Source: Omphiscola glabra
Lineage: Eukaryota; Mollusca; Gastropoda; Lymnaeidae
Length of the DNA stretch: 64,000 bases
Assembly (NCBI GenBank): GCA_964017045.1
Contig: OZ024807.1
Span: 22,114,553-22,178,552, forward strand
Direction: 5' to 3'
The position numbers and the translations under genes were made by a program. The notes below the pieces were generated by a model, which saw only the letters and a list, made by a program, of their open reading frames with translations, had not been told where the DNA came from and searched no databases. Numbering within the stretch: position 1 is the stretch's first letter; every line of letters starts with the position of its first letter. Of the stretch, positions 49,561 to 62,044 are shown in pieces.

Positions 49561-51932
49561 TAACTTCAAGTTAATGACGTAGATTATTTTTAATAGATGC
49601 ACGACACCATCACGCTAACCTCAGTGTGACGGAGATTACACTCGCACTTTTGGATTAGGGAGGTTATATACACATTATTTCATCAGTTCTCTAAATATTA
49701 TAGCATGTGTATTTTTTGTTTTAAGACATTGATCACATCAGTTCTTTAAATATGAAGGCATTTGTGTTTTATTGCTTTAATATGATTCAGTCAGTTCTCT
49801 AAATATTATGGCCTTTGTATTTCAATGTTATGATGCAAACAATTAAAGATCAATTAAAAAAAAATATATATATATATATATATTATTCGTCGTTAGCAAT
49901 CAAAATACAAGTAGCAGCCATAATGACTAAATTGTATGCTAACGGATGGTGAAATGTTTGAAAGTTTTCAACGATACAATTAAGTGAAACGGTGGCCTTG
50001 ATTCAGGCCTGCATTGGAGCTCTGACGAATCAAGTAGTACGGAAAGTGTAATTTTGTTTTTTGTGTGTGGGAAAACCGGGTTATCTGTTAACAATTAAAA
50101 GAAATATCTTATTTTTGATAATTTTTCAGCATATTGTGGATTATGATGATAACATTATACAAGATGATATGGTATATTGCAAATGATTGTCAGAGTTTAG
50201 CTACTGGTAAATATTATTAAAGAACATTCAAATTTTCTTTTCCATTTAGGAACACATTTTAAGAGTTGGGGGGGGGGATGTGGGGGCTAAAATAAAAGTT
50301 AGAGATTCAAATTTAAATGGCAACCTATTCAACATAGGGATTTTATTTTTACACCTTATTTATGTATGCAACATGTTATTTTAAACTGTAGCTTCTTAAT
50401 CGGTTTATTATCCAACGCTGCAAACCTTCAAATGGCGTATTCCAAGAAAAAAATGGACAACAACATTATATATTCTTATTCGGAAAATTCTTCTCTATGA
50501 ACCATTCAGGCATTTGGTGCAGGATACGACTTTAGAGAATTTTTCAGAAATTTGAATAAAATGTACTCTTAACACTTCTACACCTAGATCAACTTGTGCC
50601 CAAAGGTCTAAACCATGTGTGATAGCACCTGCTATCTATCCCCCACCTGAGTGTTAAGACTAATCTATTAATTTTCCGATGTAATGATCATCTCGTCGCG
50701 AGTGATGCAAACTCTCTACATCACACCTAGAAAAATATGCTTAGTCAGGATGTTAGTCATCTATGTTGCTATTGTAAGGTCAGTTCACAGATAATCAGGA
50801 TTAAAAAGAATAACGAAGCAATGTCTGAAGGTGATCTAATCCAACCAGATACATTTAGTCGTTCCTTGTAGGCGATGGTAATCTTCTAACTTTTGTCTTG
50901 TTTTGTTTTGTCGCGGAGGAAGTTTTGGAAACATTGATTTTTTTTTTAAAGAGAACTGTTTATTTTGTCTTTGATGTCTCATTTTATCTCATAATATATA
51001 TCTATATATATATAATATATATATACTTAAGTGTCTGCAGCGTAGACTGCACATATGCCGCAGGTGAAGTCCTAAATACAGACCCTCTGAAAATCCTAAA
51101 ATTAACAGCAGTTTTCTTTAAAGACAAAGAAGCCATAAAGCAATAGCATAAAACCAATTGCACTACCGATTGGCATTCCAAATTTCACTACAGCGCTGCA
51201 CTACCGACATGTACGAAAGACTTTCCTACTGAGTTGGACTACGTAATTGCACTAACGAATTGAACTACTGCCCTTGCTGGCATTTATAATATAATCATGT
51301 GGGCAGCACCTGAATAATACTACTGAAAAGGTATTTTACTTTTTGTACATGTTTTTTTCTTGCAATACAAATTGTTTGTTTTTTTCTTTTCGTATGCTGA
51401 CATGAGATATTTAAAAAAAAATATTAATTTTTTGTGAACTCGTTAAGAAATTCAAAGTAACAATTATAACTTAAAAAAAATATTAACACTCATGTCACAC
51501 GAGGAGCCACCATCATCGAATACACCACCATTATTTAATAAACAAATATTAAAATAAACCAACAAAGTAATCACTGTAATTCCCAACACAATAAACGAAC
51601 ATAGTGGATGTTCATTAAATGATTAAGTTAGTTCATATATGTGTATATATATATTAAGTTAGTTCATCTATGTGTATATGTATATATTTAAACATATACA
51701 AGTTTAGAAACAACTTATACATGTTCTAACATTAAATACATAGTGGCATAAAAGTAAGATATGTGGGTTTAGGATTTAGTTTTAAAAGATGTCATGTTTT
51801 CGGTACGAGTTGGAATTGATTTTAAAAAGCAAAATGCCGTCTGTTTCTTTAAAATTGCTGTGTGGATAATGTACGAGTACGTATCTTAAAATTGAGTTGA
51901 TGGGATTTCATGACACTAACTTTTACATGATA

Positions 51933-53092
51933 CAGTGGTAACTCGAAATACGCGTTTAATTCGTTTCGTAACCTTGCTCGTGTGTCAAACTGCTCGTAAT
52001 CAAAAGCAATTTTCCCCATTGAAATTAATTGAAATGTCATTAATTCGTTCCAGTCCCAAAAATGCCACCCCAGTTGTTTTTGTTACGTGTTTTTGAATAA
52101 GAAAAATGTATTTATAGATATCAAGTATTGTATTTAAACATAATAAAAGAGAATGTAACGAAATCAACTGGTTTTATAACGTGTATTTATCTTGGAAATC
52201 AGCCGACTTGAGCTTACCGAAGATGCTGGCGGAGGAGTAGGGTGGAGGAGATAGGCGAAGGAGCTTCACCTCGTTCACTAACTGGCTTCACTGTTAATGC
52301 TTAACTCTTTCGGTCACTTTAATTCACTTATTTGTTAAATTCTTAACGCTACACTTAATCCCTAAACTTAGTGAACTTAACTAAACTTAACTGAACTTAA
52401 TTTAATTTTTCTTTGGTGAAACATGTGCATTTACCACAAGATCCTTGGCGTACAGCTGCATAGAATGCTCTGCACAGGAATATCTGAAATAACTGCTTTA
52501 TAAACATGCCGCCTTAAACAACCTGCGGTCCTCAACTCAGTCCTTACTGAAAATTCCCAGTGTGGATGAACACAGAAAAAAGTCGTACAAGTGCGCAATT
52601 TTGAAGCGATAGCGCCAAAGTTGTGGAATAGTTTACCTCAATCTTTAAGGAGTATTGAAACAGATAGAAAATAATTTAGGAAACATTTAAATACTTTTTT
52701 GTTTAATATATTTGAGGAAACCAGGGCGCAGTGAGCATGCTAAAGTAGCATGGATACCAGCGCTATAGAATTATCCAATCGATCAATCAATCAATCGTTG
52801 ATGGGTATATACCTAGCGTTAAATCATGTGGCTCAATCCAATTCATATTATAAATATTTCTAAACGTCTGTCTGATTATTACATGTTGGGGAGCAGTTTT
52901 GTTTGCACAAGCTACGATTGTGAAAATGTTTGTTACGTTCGCTTAATTTTCGTCACTGCAGCAGGCCGACCCGCTGATCTGGTTCCTCGTATCTCAAATA
53001 TTTATCGTATCTTAAAGCAAACATCGTTCACTCGCCGTCTCGTATCTCAAATTCCTCGTATATCAAGGTACTTAAATGTCGAGGTACCACTG
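51933..53092. mobile_element. DNA transposon with terminal inverted repeats, carrying a nested LINE
   Basis: The left end is CAGTGGTAACTCGAAATACG and the right end, read inward, CAGTGGTACCTCGACATTTA. TA flanks both ends. Subterminal phrases (TTAATTCGTT, TGCTCGTAATCAAAAGCAAT and CGTATCTCAAA) are mirrored at the right end (CTCGTATCTCAAATTCCTCG). This is a common animal miniature-transposon pattern. The interior contains no transposase. Confidence 0.75.
52495..52800 (+). mobile_element. CR1/L2-like LINE 3' end nested in the DNA transposon
   Basis: Sequence such as GATGAACACAGAAAAAAGTC, GCGCCAAAGTTGTGGAATAG and TTTACCTCAATCTTTAAGGA encodes the broken remains of the PKLWNSLPQSLR...F.K.LKT.LF motif at the C-terminus of CR1/L2-type LINE polyproteins (family knowledge). 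It ends in an (ATCA)n tail at about 52781-52797. Confidence 0.7.
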
Positions 53093-53099
53093 TATTTCT

Positions 53100-54880
53100 A
53101 ATAATGAACAAATTACTTAGCTAAACATTGATTTAAAAGCGATATTTTAATAGTCCCACCTTCTTTCCAAAGGTTATCAATTAAGTTGTTCATAAATTTA
53201 AAGATACAGTAGATATATTTCTTTATTATAATTTCAACATTTCTATGGTTCGATTCACTTTGAAGAAAACAAGATGATGATGATGGCTGTTGAGTTTCCA
53301 AAGCACGTTTGCCACTATGCTGATATCACTTTATCCTGTTATCCATTGGTTCTATGAGAGTGGTTGGTTTTAACTTCAACTGGATTACTTGGATTGTCCA
53401 GGGTTGTTTGATGGAGCTTTTGTCTTCGGGTGAGATACGATGGACTTTGGTCCACCTTCAGTGGACGGCTTGCCATAAAGTTATCCGCACATTGGGTTCT
53501 TCTCGTAACGTAACATTATCATGACACTATTAATGACATATAATATCAGATGTATATTCATTATCGTCGCCATCAAGAGAACTACCGAAATCAATATAAT
53601 AGAGTAACCAGTGAATTTACTACATAAATACATTTGTGGGTCACTTGTTAAAATGTTAGTTGAATATACTCGAAATGCAGTATGTAATTAAAGTTGAGAA
53701 CATCTGTGCAGTCCTATTATATTTCAGTGGCATAAGCGCCGAATAATTCATAAAGATTAGCAAATTATTATTTTTTTAGTATAATTATCCCCAAAAATTT
53801 AAAATAATAATAATATGGCAAATACTTTGCGGACTAAAAAGTGTTTGACACGAAAAATCTAAAGACAAAATCTTGTAAATTAAGTTAGTTAGACAAATAT
53901 AATAAAGTAGAATTTAAAATGGACAGACATGCTTTCCATTTGGTTTGGTATTATTTAGCGAAATAAAATGTTTCTTTACATAAATTACAATGCAATTACT
54001 GGTTTAGCTTTTTAATGGATACACGACACGATCGGGCTTAATTCAATATACGTTACCCATAGCTTGACTCTAAAGTTGTACAGTATTCATAGTAAAAGTG
54101 GTTTTAAAACATTTCTGGAAAGTGTGTTCTCTTTTTGTTATTTTTTTGATGGGCTTTCTTTAATGTCTTTTATTAATTTAATTTTTTATTTTTTTATTTT
54201 ATTTGTGTTTTTATATTTTTTTTTTACGTATGGATAAATACAAAAAGAAATAGAATACAGTTTAACTAAGCCTTAATGTTCCAAAACACTATCCATATAT
54301 CACATAATTATTTTTCTCTTGGACTGATTTTGATTATTAAAAATCGATATCCACTTTATTGAAGGTTTAATTCCTCTACACACTAAATGCTGATTGTTTG
54401 TTGTATAATGAGATTATCGCGTAAAGGAGAATCGATCCTAAACATCGAGTAAACATAATCTTTTTACCATTGTAAACTATGATTGTAAAATGCAAATTTT
54501 AAATACAAATTACATTAAAATAAAACAAGTAAGTCTACTTTCTCTTTGCTTTTATAAATTGTTTAACGAATATTCAAAAAAAAATAGCAACTTGTTTTGT
54601 TTTTCTTTATAAGATAGTATTAAATATAATACATCTATATGAGCGGCTCCAAGAAAAAAAAGGTTTACGTAAGAAATTACACATAATATAGCTTAACCGG
54701 GTGCACTTTTTTACACCGGGTCAGCGTATTTTGAGAAAATACACGGTGCTTACACTTGTAAAAGAAAAAATAAAATAAAGTAGGCAAATTATTTTCTCTA
54801 ATTTATCCGAGCATTTATACAATAGTCCTAAAGCAAGTCCTACACCCACCTTCCCGCATTTAAACAATATGCCTACATCT
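53100..54880. other. duplication block 2 intergenic DNA, no gene seen
   Basis: Matches 41180-42480 of block 1 in patches. No ORF of interest. Confidence 0.55.
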
Positions 54881-54909
54881 AATCCTAAACCTTACATGCC
54901 TGCATTTTG

Positions 54910-55546
54910 AAAAAAAAAAGGCCTACAGACAGTCCTACAGTCAGTCCTACAGACAGTCCCACAGACATTCCAACAGACAGTCCCACAGACAGTCCCACAG
55001 ACAGTCCCAAGACAGTCCCACAGACAGTCCCAAAGACAGTTATACAGAAAGTCCCATAGACAGTCCCACAGACAGTCCTACAGACAGTCCCACAGACAGT
55101 CCCACAGACAGTCCTATAGACAGTCCTACAGACAGTCCTACAGACAGTCCTACAGACAGTCCCACAGACAGTCCCACAGACAGTCCTATAGACAGTCCTA
55201 CAGACAGTCCTACAGACAGTCCTACAGACAGTCCCACAGACAGTCCCACAGACAGTCCTACAGACAGTCCTACAGACAGTCCTACAGACAGTCCCACAGA
55301 CAGTCCCAAAGACAGTTATACAGAAAGTCCAATAGACAGTCCCACAGACAGTCCTACAGACAGTCCCACAGACAGTCCTACAGACAGTCCCACAGACAGT
55401 CCTACAGACAGTCCCACAGAAAGGCCCATAGACAGTCCCACAGACAGTCCTACAGACGGTCCCACAGACAGTCCTATAGACAGTCCTACAGACAGTCCCA
55501 CAGACAGTCCTACAGACAGTCCCACAGATGGTCCCACAGACATACA
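54910..55546. repeat. 12-bp minisatellite in duplication block 2
   Basis: About 50 copies of CAGACAGTCCCA / CAGACAGTCCTA with local higher-order order. Minus-strand frames repeat SVGL or TVCG and are artefacts. Just upstream (about 54865-54900) is a single unit of the 47-bp repeat that was expanded in block 1. Confidence 0.95.
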
Positions 55547-56351
55547 TACAAATTAACCGTGGCTCGTTATTGGATAATAGAAATGTCGCCTCCCCATAAA
55601 GACAAGAACAATTCAACCTGAGTTGAAACATCGCGTATAGCGCTGCTGTCTGATATCATTTAACTATATACTATTAATATAAAACATGTTGAGAAGGGGA
55701 ATGGCCAATTGTGAAAAGGAAGCAGAGATTGCCAGGATGCCTTTTTTTTCCTCTTTCAAATTTCCACATGTTGTTTTTCCCATTTCCTTCACACAGCTTT
55801 AACGCTGTCCTTCATGTATTATCTAAAGAAAACAAGCAACAACGTTTTTACTTTATTATACGTTTTTAGAAAGGTGTGTTTTTTTGTTTTTTTTTTAATG
55901 GACTTTGGCTTTTTAAATTAATTAAAAAACAAAAAATACGTTTTCTTTTCTGAGGTCCATCAAAAAACAAATACTTTGGGATCATTGTGTTAAGTCAATG
56001 TAATGAATATGCTTTTATTTGAATGAATGCACCAACTTTGTTGAAAGCCTGTATCTACTGTATCATGAGAAAAGCCTTCATTTATATGTACTTGTAGTAA
56101 AAAAACAATATCACGTGTTACCGGAAGTTCCTAGTTTATATAATGTCCTCCGATCACCATACATTCTTTTTGAGGCACATCTCGTATCGCCTAATTTTGT
56201 CGTGTTGCCTTATATCACAAGCAAACGAGAAGCAATGCTGCTCTGTGTAGCAATGTGGTCAACCAAAAACAACAAATATTGCACCTTCAAATCTAAACAT
56301 CGATCCCTTTTTTTTTGTTGTAATATTTCTTGTCAAAGAATCACTAGATAA

Positions 56352-57360
56352 CATAGTGTATTTTCACTGATAACGGCGGCTTGATCAATTGTTATATAAA
56401 ACTGATGTGTGTATTTATTTAAAGATATACATTTTAATTACGTTTTAATTTGTCACTTGACTTTATGTTATGTCAAGAAGTAGAAATGCTCTTCGGGAGG
56501 TTGGTGGCAGCCTTCCATTGTCCACCTTCTTTCTTTCGGTAAGAATCGTAGCCAATACATTGATATCCGCCGATTAAATGAAACGCTTCTCGGGGCTAAT
56601 AGAAGGTATTCCTTGAGTCTAGAGACAAGCATATATCGTAAACAGAAAAGACTAAAATTAGCAAACCAAATCTTAAAAGAAAATATGCTAAAATCGAGAT
56701 TCGGAATGAGCGCACGAAAATAACATGATTACCAACGCTTTAGCACCGAGACTGAATTTCAGAATGGATTATATGTCTTTAACGAACCAACTATTATTAT
56801 TTATTTCAGCATCGTCTAAATCGTTATTACTACTCCTTTAACCTCCGCCCAGTTACGTTATTGTATGACTTGCCTTTTTTAACAATACTACATTTTTACC
56901 GTTTAGAGTAATATATCTATCAGCCTGGACGTCATCATCATACATATATTTTTTTAAAGGCTCAGTTAAAAGCGGATGCAAAATATTTTTAAATCTTTAC
57001 TATTGAAAATGTACAAATATACAATTCTAATCTTGTGTCTGTTTGATTGTATTTTCGGTCTCTGTTCAAAGTCGATTCATAAAATAATAGATATTATTCC
57101 CGCATAGGTCTTACACACAAAATATTCATACACAATAATGCAAAATATTAGATGCAGTGGTTTAAATATGTTTATATGTTATATGAAAACATTTAGTTGA
57201 CACATAACACAAAGCAAACAACCAAATATTATCCATCAGCAACTGTCACATTTAGTGAGACTGCTAATGAACTTCTACCTACAATTGAGTTCCCATTTCT
57301 GATTTGTAGTATCCAATCAATGTAAAAGGTCCAAGCATTTATGGACTTATTCGTGTTAGT
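56352..57360. other. intergenic DNA downstream of gene C, no gene seen
   Basis: AT-rich. No ORF over 60 codons and no transposon end recognised. Confidence 0.5.
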
Positions 57361-57362
57361 AA

Positions 57363-59613
57363 TTAATACTTGGTGCGTGGTCGTGGTAGTAAGTGATACC
57401 GAGGAAGTGGTATTTGGGAAGTAGTCGTATTAATTAATACTGCTGGCGTGGTGCTGTTAGTAAGCGGTTCCAGATGCGTGATAGTGTTAGAAAGGCGGGC
57501 TAGTTCCGATGTTATGTTATTAGACGATACTTTTGGTGTGGTCAAGTTAATTACTTGTGTTTTTGTCGTGTCTCTGTTAGTGTGTGCTGCATTGGTGGCT
57601 GTGGTGTTACTGAATAGGTCCCCGAGCACGTTCAAGCTAGTTTGTAATTCTTTGGGCGTGGTAACGCTTTTAAGTGTTGCTTGGGGCGAGGTTGTGTTAG
57701 CAATTGTTTTTGTGGAAGTAGTTGAGTTTAAGTCGACATTATCTGGCCTAAGTGTTGTAATTTGTATTGTTTCTCGGGCTTTTAGAAAGGGATTTTGTGT
57801 CGATCGCTGTTTTGTCCCTGGTGTTGATGGCTTTGTCGTCCTGGGTTTTATTGGATGTGTGGTATTTGGTGTTGTTGTCTGATTCGGATTTGATGTTGTG
57901 TGGGGGTCGTTTTGCTGTTGTTTTGTGTGAACTTTCAGGATTTTTTGTTTGTTTTGAATTCTTAGTTTGAGATGGTTTTTGTTGGGGCTTGGAGACACCG
58001 CTAGAATTAGGAACTTGAGGTTTCTGTGTGCGTTGGCTAGATTCTGTCGACTGATCAGTTGTGTCTACTGTCGATGAACTAGTTGTGTCTTCTGTCGGTG
58101 AATCAGTTGTGTCTTCTGTCGATGAATAAGTTGTGTCTTCTGTCGTCTCAAAACCTGGATAACCTGTGCTCAATTCAGATTCATCCGACGGTGTTGTATT
58201 GTCGACAGTTAAATCATTTGGACTTGATACGTGTTACTTGATGTGACGTCTTCATTAGATCCTTCACTTGATTCTGTGTAACCGTCATCGGACTTACTTT
58301 CGGTGGAGCTACCATCATCAGAGCTCCCGTCAACAGAGCTACCATCATCAGCACCACCATCTTCAGAGCTGCTATAATCAGATTTACCAACATCGGAGCT
58401 ATCATCATCAGAGCTACCGTCATCAGAGGTAACATCTCCAGAGCTGTCTCCATAAGGGCTACGATCATCAACACTAACATCATCAGAGCTTCCAGCATCA
58501 GCAACATCTTCATCAGTGCTACTTTCATTAGAAGTACCAACATCAAAGATATCATTATCGGAGCGACCATCATCAACAGCAACATCACTGCCGTAGCCAC
58601 CTACATCCGCGCCACTATCATCAAAGACATCACTTGCATAGCCACCATCATCATAGCTAATATCATCATATACTGTATCACCTCCAAAGCCGCCATTATC
58701 ATAGAATCCACCTTAATCTCCATCTGATATGTGCACACAAACATATTCATTTTATTTTCAGTAATATTTATATACGTTTTTCATTGCTGCAATACTTCCA
58801 GCTAAAAATAGATTGTTTAATGCTGTGATATGTTCAACTATGCAATGATATCAAATGTTTAAGTTGTGTAAAGGTGTCAAAAGACAACTTAGTCGACAGT
58901 AAAATGGGGTAAGTATATAAATATGAAAGACATAATCCATAATAGAAAAATAAAGTTTAGATATTCGAGGTTTCTAATCAACCTTTGTTAATGAGTTAGT
59001 CTTTCGTTTTTCTTACTTAAGATCATGTATAAAATATTCCATAACTTATTGAATAGATGTGTGTTTATATTTTGTTTTCATGATATTTATGTATATGTGT
59101 TTCATTTTTACTTACATTGCCTCTCTACATGTCGGCGCAATCTATTCTATAGAGAAATAAACAAAAATAATTTGAAACATATTCTTAGATCATAGCAAAA
59201 CTAATAAAAGTTATACACACTTATTTTTTTAAGTGAATGATTATTAGCATTTTTAAAGCATTATTATAAATATTAGTTTCATCTTGTATCATTTGTGAGG
59301 AACATGAAAAATCTAGAACATCTAAATAGAACATACATTTTTATATTTCATTTTTTAATTCTTTTTTTTATTTAGTTTTCCTTTTATTTAATGCTAGTTC
59401 TAATGTTTAGTATCCGGAAAAAAGAAAGGCGTGAAGCTATACATATAAATACACACAATATATTTTTGTTTCTATACTAAAATACCTTATCAATTTTTAA
59501 AAATGTGTCATTATTAGAGACAGCCACCTAAATGATATACTTACAATACGGAAGCATACAGCTGAAAATAATATAACAGAAATACTCAAGAGCGATTTTA
59601 ACATCACATGCAT
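57363..59613 (-). pseudogene. gene C: divergent third member of the A/B family, probably disrupted
   Basis: Exon 1 (59545-59613) encodes MHVMLKSLLSISVILFSAVC plus FRI, a signal peptide of the same 23-residue length as gene B, with a GTAAGT donor. Exon 2 (59116-59146, 31 nt) encodes NRLRRHVERQ, like [10 protein letters not shown]. Exon 3 starts at 58723 in the same phase but meets TAA at 58713-58715. Beyond it the frame encodes GGFYDNGGFGGDTVYDD and about 30 Ser/Asp-rich DDGSSS-type repeats until a frame break near 58215-58230. A shifted frame gives TTPSDESELSTGYPGFETTE and STEDTTDS repeats. A second shift between about 57998 and 57770 leads to a Thr/Asn-rich tail (VSSNNITSELARLSNTITHL) ending TKY at 57363. 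An alternative acceptor 12 nt downstream (TTAAG|GTGG) would avoid the TAA in frame. Decay is likelier; assembly indels are possible. Confidence 0.65.
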
Positions 59614-59662
59614 TTTTCCTGATGATTTCGGTTCCGAGTATGAAATGGACTCAGATGAATGA

Positions 59663-59669
59663 ATTTATA
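59663..59669 (-). promoter_or_regulatory. putative TATA box of gene C
   Basis: TATAAAT on the minus strand about 50 bp upstream of the ATG at 59613. Confidence 0.45.
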
Positions 59670-59679
59670 ATGGAACCAA

Positions 59680-60860
59680 TTCATGCATCGTTTGTTCAGC
59701 TTTAAATTAATGTTTAACACTTTTTAGCCACAGTGAGTTCTTATGCAAACGATTTTCATGATTTTGTTCACCTTCATTTTTTATGTCATCCACACCTACA
59801 CCACAACCAACAATGGTGTAAAAATAGCTTTTTTTTTTTCCCACTCATGACTTGGGTCTCATTCATCTTTCAATTTCTATTATGTATTTTTTATAGCTTT
59901 ACACTAGAAGTAAATTCATAAAGGAACAATTACAAAAAAATATTTGTTTTCAAAACATTGTTTTTTTTTTTATATATCTAACTTCTTTTAACCTATATGT
60001 TTTTTTCGTTTTTTTTTTCTTTCTCTCCATGCAATTTACGCATATGAAAGCAATGCTTCCTTTTTTCTTTTAATAATAATTTATTTACTTTCATAATATG
60101 CAATTTAAAAAAAAAAAATAAAAACAAGTGTAGTATCGTTTTATATTAGGTCTAAGACCATTTAAAGAGATAAACAGTACATTAGTCAAGAAATTTAATT
60201 TCATCATTAGCACTTCTAAACAAACAGTAAAATGGACGCTATTTAACACATTTGCATTATATAAAGATAGAAATGCTTCCTTTATTTATTCATCGATTCA
60301 ACATGAAATATAAAAAAAAAAGTATTATTATTATTTAAAAGTGTAGACTGCAGTGATATGTGTTATAATACAGAGTATATCATTAAATTTGTGTTTTATT
60401 AGATAAGAAATCTATTTTTGTATCTTTTAGAAATGAGCTTTAAGTTAACGTCGGGCACTGGTAATAAGGAGTTTGAAAAACGACAACATTAATGAGTCAT
60501 GTCTTCTCTAACGACAGCATTCATGTGTGATGACTTGTCTAACGACAACATTCATTAGCCATGCCTTGTCTAACGACATCATTCGGTTTCTTTTTATTGT
60601 TGCGGGGACATTTGCTAAAATAATGCATTCCAATCTGAGCACTTGTCTATATCAAAGTGCCATGTTTTCCGCCTTGGGCAAAAATATTTTCCATGTTTTT
60701 AAACTCCCACTTTTTCGTTCTGGCAGATCATTGATATTTTTGTTCAGTGTCAACCTTCTGACATTTCGTTGAGCCCTATTAACACAATAATTATTTTACA
60801 TGTAAATAAAGAGTTAAAATCTACATACAAAATATCTATTTTTGGAGGTGCTTAGATATC
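59680..60860. other. AT-rich intergenic DNA
   Basis: Poly-T/A tracts and a short imperfect tandem repeat TGTCTAACGACAACATTCAT at about 60500-60590. No gene seen. Confidence 0.6.
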
Positions 60861-60864
60861 ACAT

Positions 60865-61262
60865 CATCATCATCATGTCCGTAGTCCTTCGACCGTTGGG
60901 GCGCCACAGATGACATACAAAATATTCTTCTCCATTCCTCTCGGTCTTCTGCCCTATGCATTGCATCGCCTAGTTGTAATCGCGTCCATTCTTTGATGTT
61001 GTCTTCCCAACATTTTCTCTGTCTTCCTCTTCTTCTTCCTCCTCGAGTAGTGCCTGTAAGATTTCTTTGGCAAGCCCTTGTTTTCTGGTCACGTGGCCAT
61101 ACCATTCAAGTTTGCGCTTTTTTACAGACACTAGGAGATCATCGTATTGCCCATTTGCTTGACGAATCCGTTCTTTTACTTGTTCATTGGTGATATGGTC
61201 TCTATAACATATGCCGAGAATGCCCCAGAAACATCGCATCTCCATTGCCAAAGGTTTTTTCA
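60865..61262 (-). mobile_element. LINE 3' end, copy 4, extending further 5'
   Basis: This minus-strand copy reads further upstream than the other three: AMEMRCFWGILGICYRDHIT, NEQVKERIRQANGQYDDLLV, then SVKKRKLEWYGHVTRKQGLA. After a frameshift near 61060 it reads RGGRRRGRQRKCWEDNIKEW. The EMRCFRRILGI...DHITNEEVR...KKRKL order is the standard C-terminus of LINE reverse transcriptases (family knowledge). It ends in (ATG)n at 60865-60880. Confidence 0.85.
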
Positions 61263-61844
61263 AAAAAATATGAATCGCCACATGAAAAAAAATGTGTCTG
61301 GCGCACGCACACCTTTGCGCTTGGAACTTAATCATACATTTTCCAATCGTGTTGTAACGCGAATAGAAAAAAATCAGAAGTTAAGTAGACCGTATAATGA
61401 TAAAAGTGTACGCACTGTTAGTTCTTGATTGCTCAATCATACACTTCACGTGCTTGTGTGATTTGAGGGTAAAGGGCATGAGTGGTGTCAACAAATGAAG
61501 CGTTTTTGACATTTTATGGTTTGTTTACCATATTTAGAGAAATAATATTGCACACAAACCTACATAACGTTAAATCTCTTATAATGATTTTGATTATTTA
61601 ATTCATCAAATCAATGCACACTTCAATTGTTATTTTTATACCACATGTTTATTTCAATCTTAAATTAAAATAAAAAAAAAATTAAAAAAACCTTTCTAAA
61701 TCTCAAGTGATTTTGCCATTTAAGCAAAGTGACATTTTGATGAGTTAGGTGTCCAACAAGTATAACATTTTACTCGTTTATGTCAGCGGAATTTCTTTTT
61801 TCCTATTTTTGAGATTTTAATAAAAGATATAAGTTGAGTTTAAA

Positions 61845-62044
61845 NNNNNNNNNNNNNNNNNNNNNNNNNNNNNNNNNNNNNNNNNNNNNNNNNNNNNNNN
61901 NNNNNNNNNNNNNNNNNNNNNNNNNNNNNNNNNNNNNNNNNNNNNNNNNNNNNNNNNNNNNNNNNNNNNNNNNNNNNNNNNNNNNNNNNNNNNNNNNNNN
62001 NNNNNNNNNNNNNNNNNNNNNNNNNNNNNNNNNNNNNNNNNNNN
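61845..62044. other. assembly gap (200 N)
   Basis: Exactly 200 N, a conventional fixed-size scaffold gap. Open frames across it are meaningless. Confidence 0.99.

Larger units (their letters stand above)
47055..56350. repeat. segmental duplication block 2 (gene B)
   Basis: Order-preserving match to 36475-44400; see block 1. Examples are CAGCATATTGTGGATTATGA (50128), CTTCGGGTGAGATACGATGG (53423), ATATAAAACATGTTGAGAAG (55677) and CTCTGTGTAGCAATGTGGTC (56241). It is longer than block 1 mainly through the insertion at 51933-53092 and minisatellite growth. Confidence 0.75.

Noticed and set aside
54885..55631. Minus-strand ORFs repeating SVGLSVGL or TVCGTVCR
   Set aside because: Products of a 12-bp tandem array; two frames are open at once.
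57448..57882. 144-residue plus-strand Val/Leu-rich ORF
   Set aside because: Antisense shadow of gene C's Thr/Asn-rich exon.
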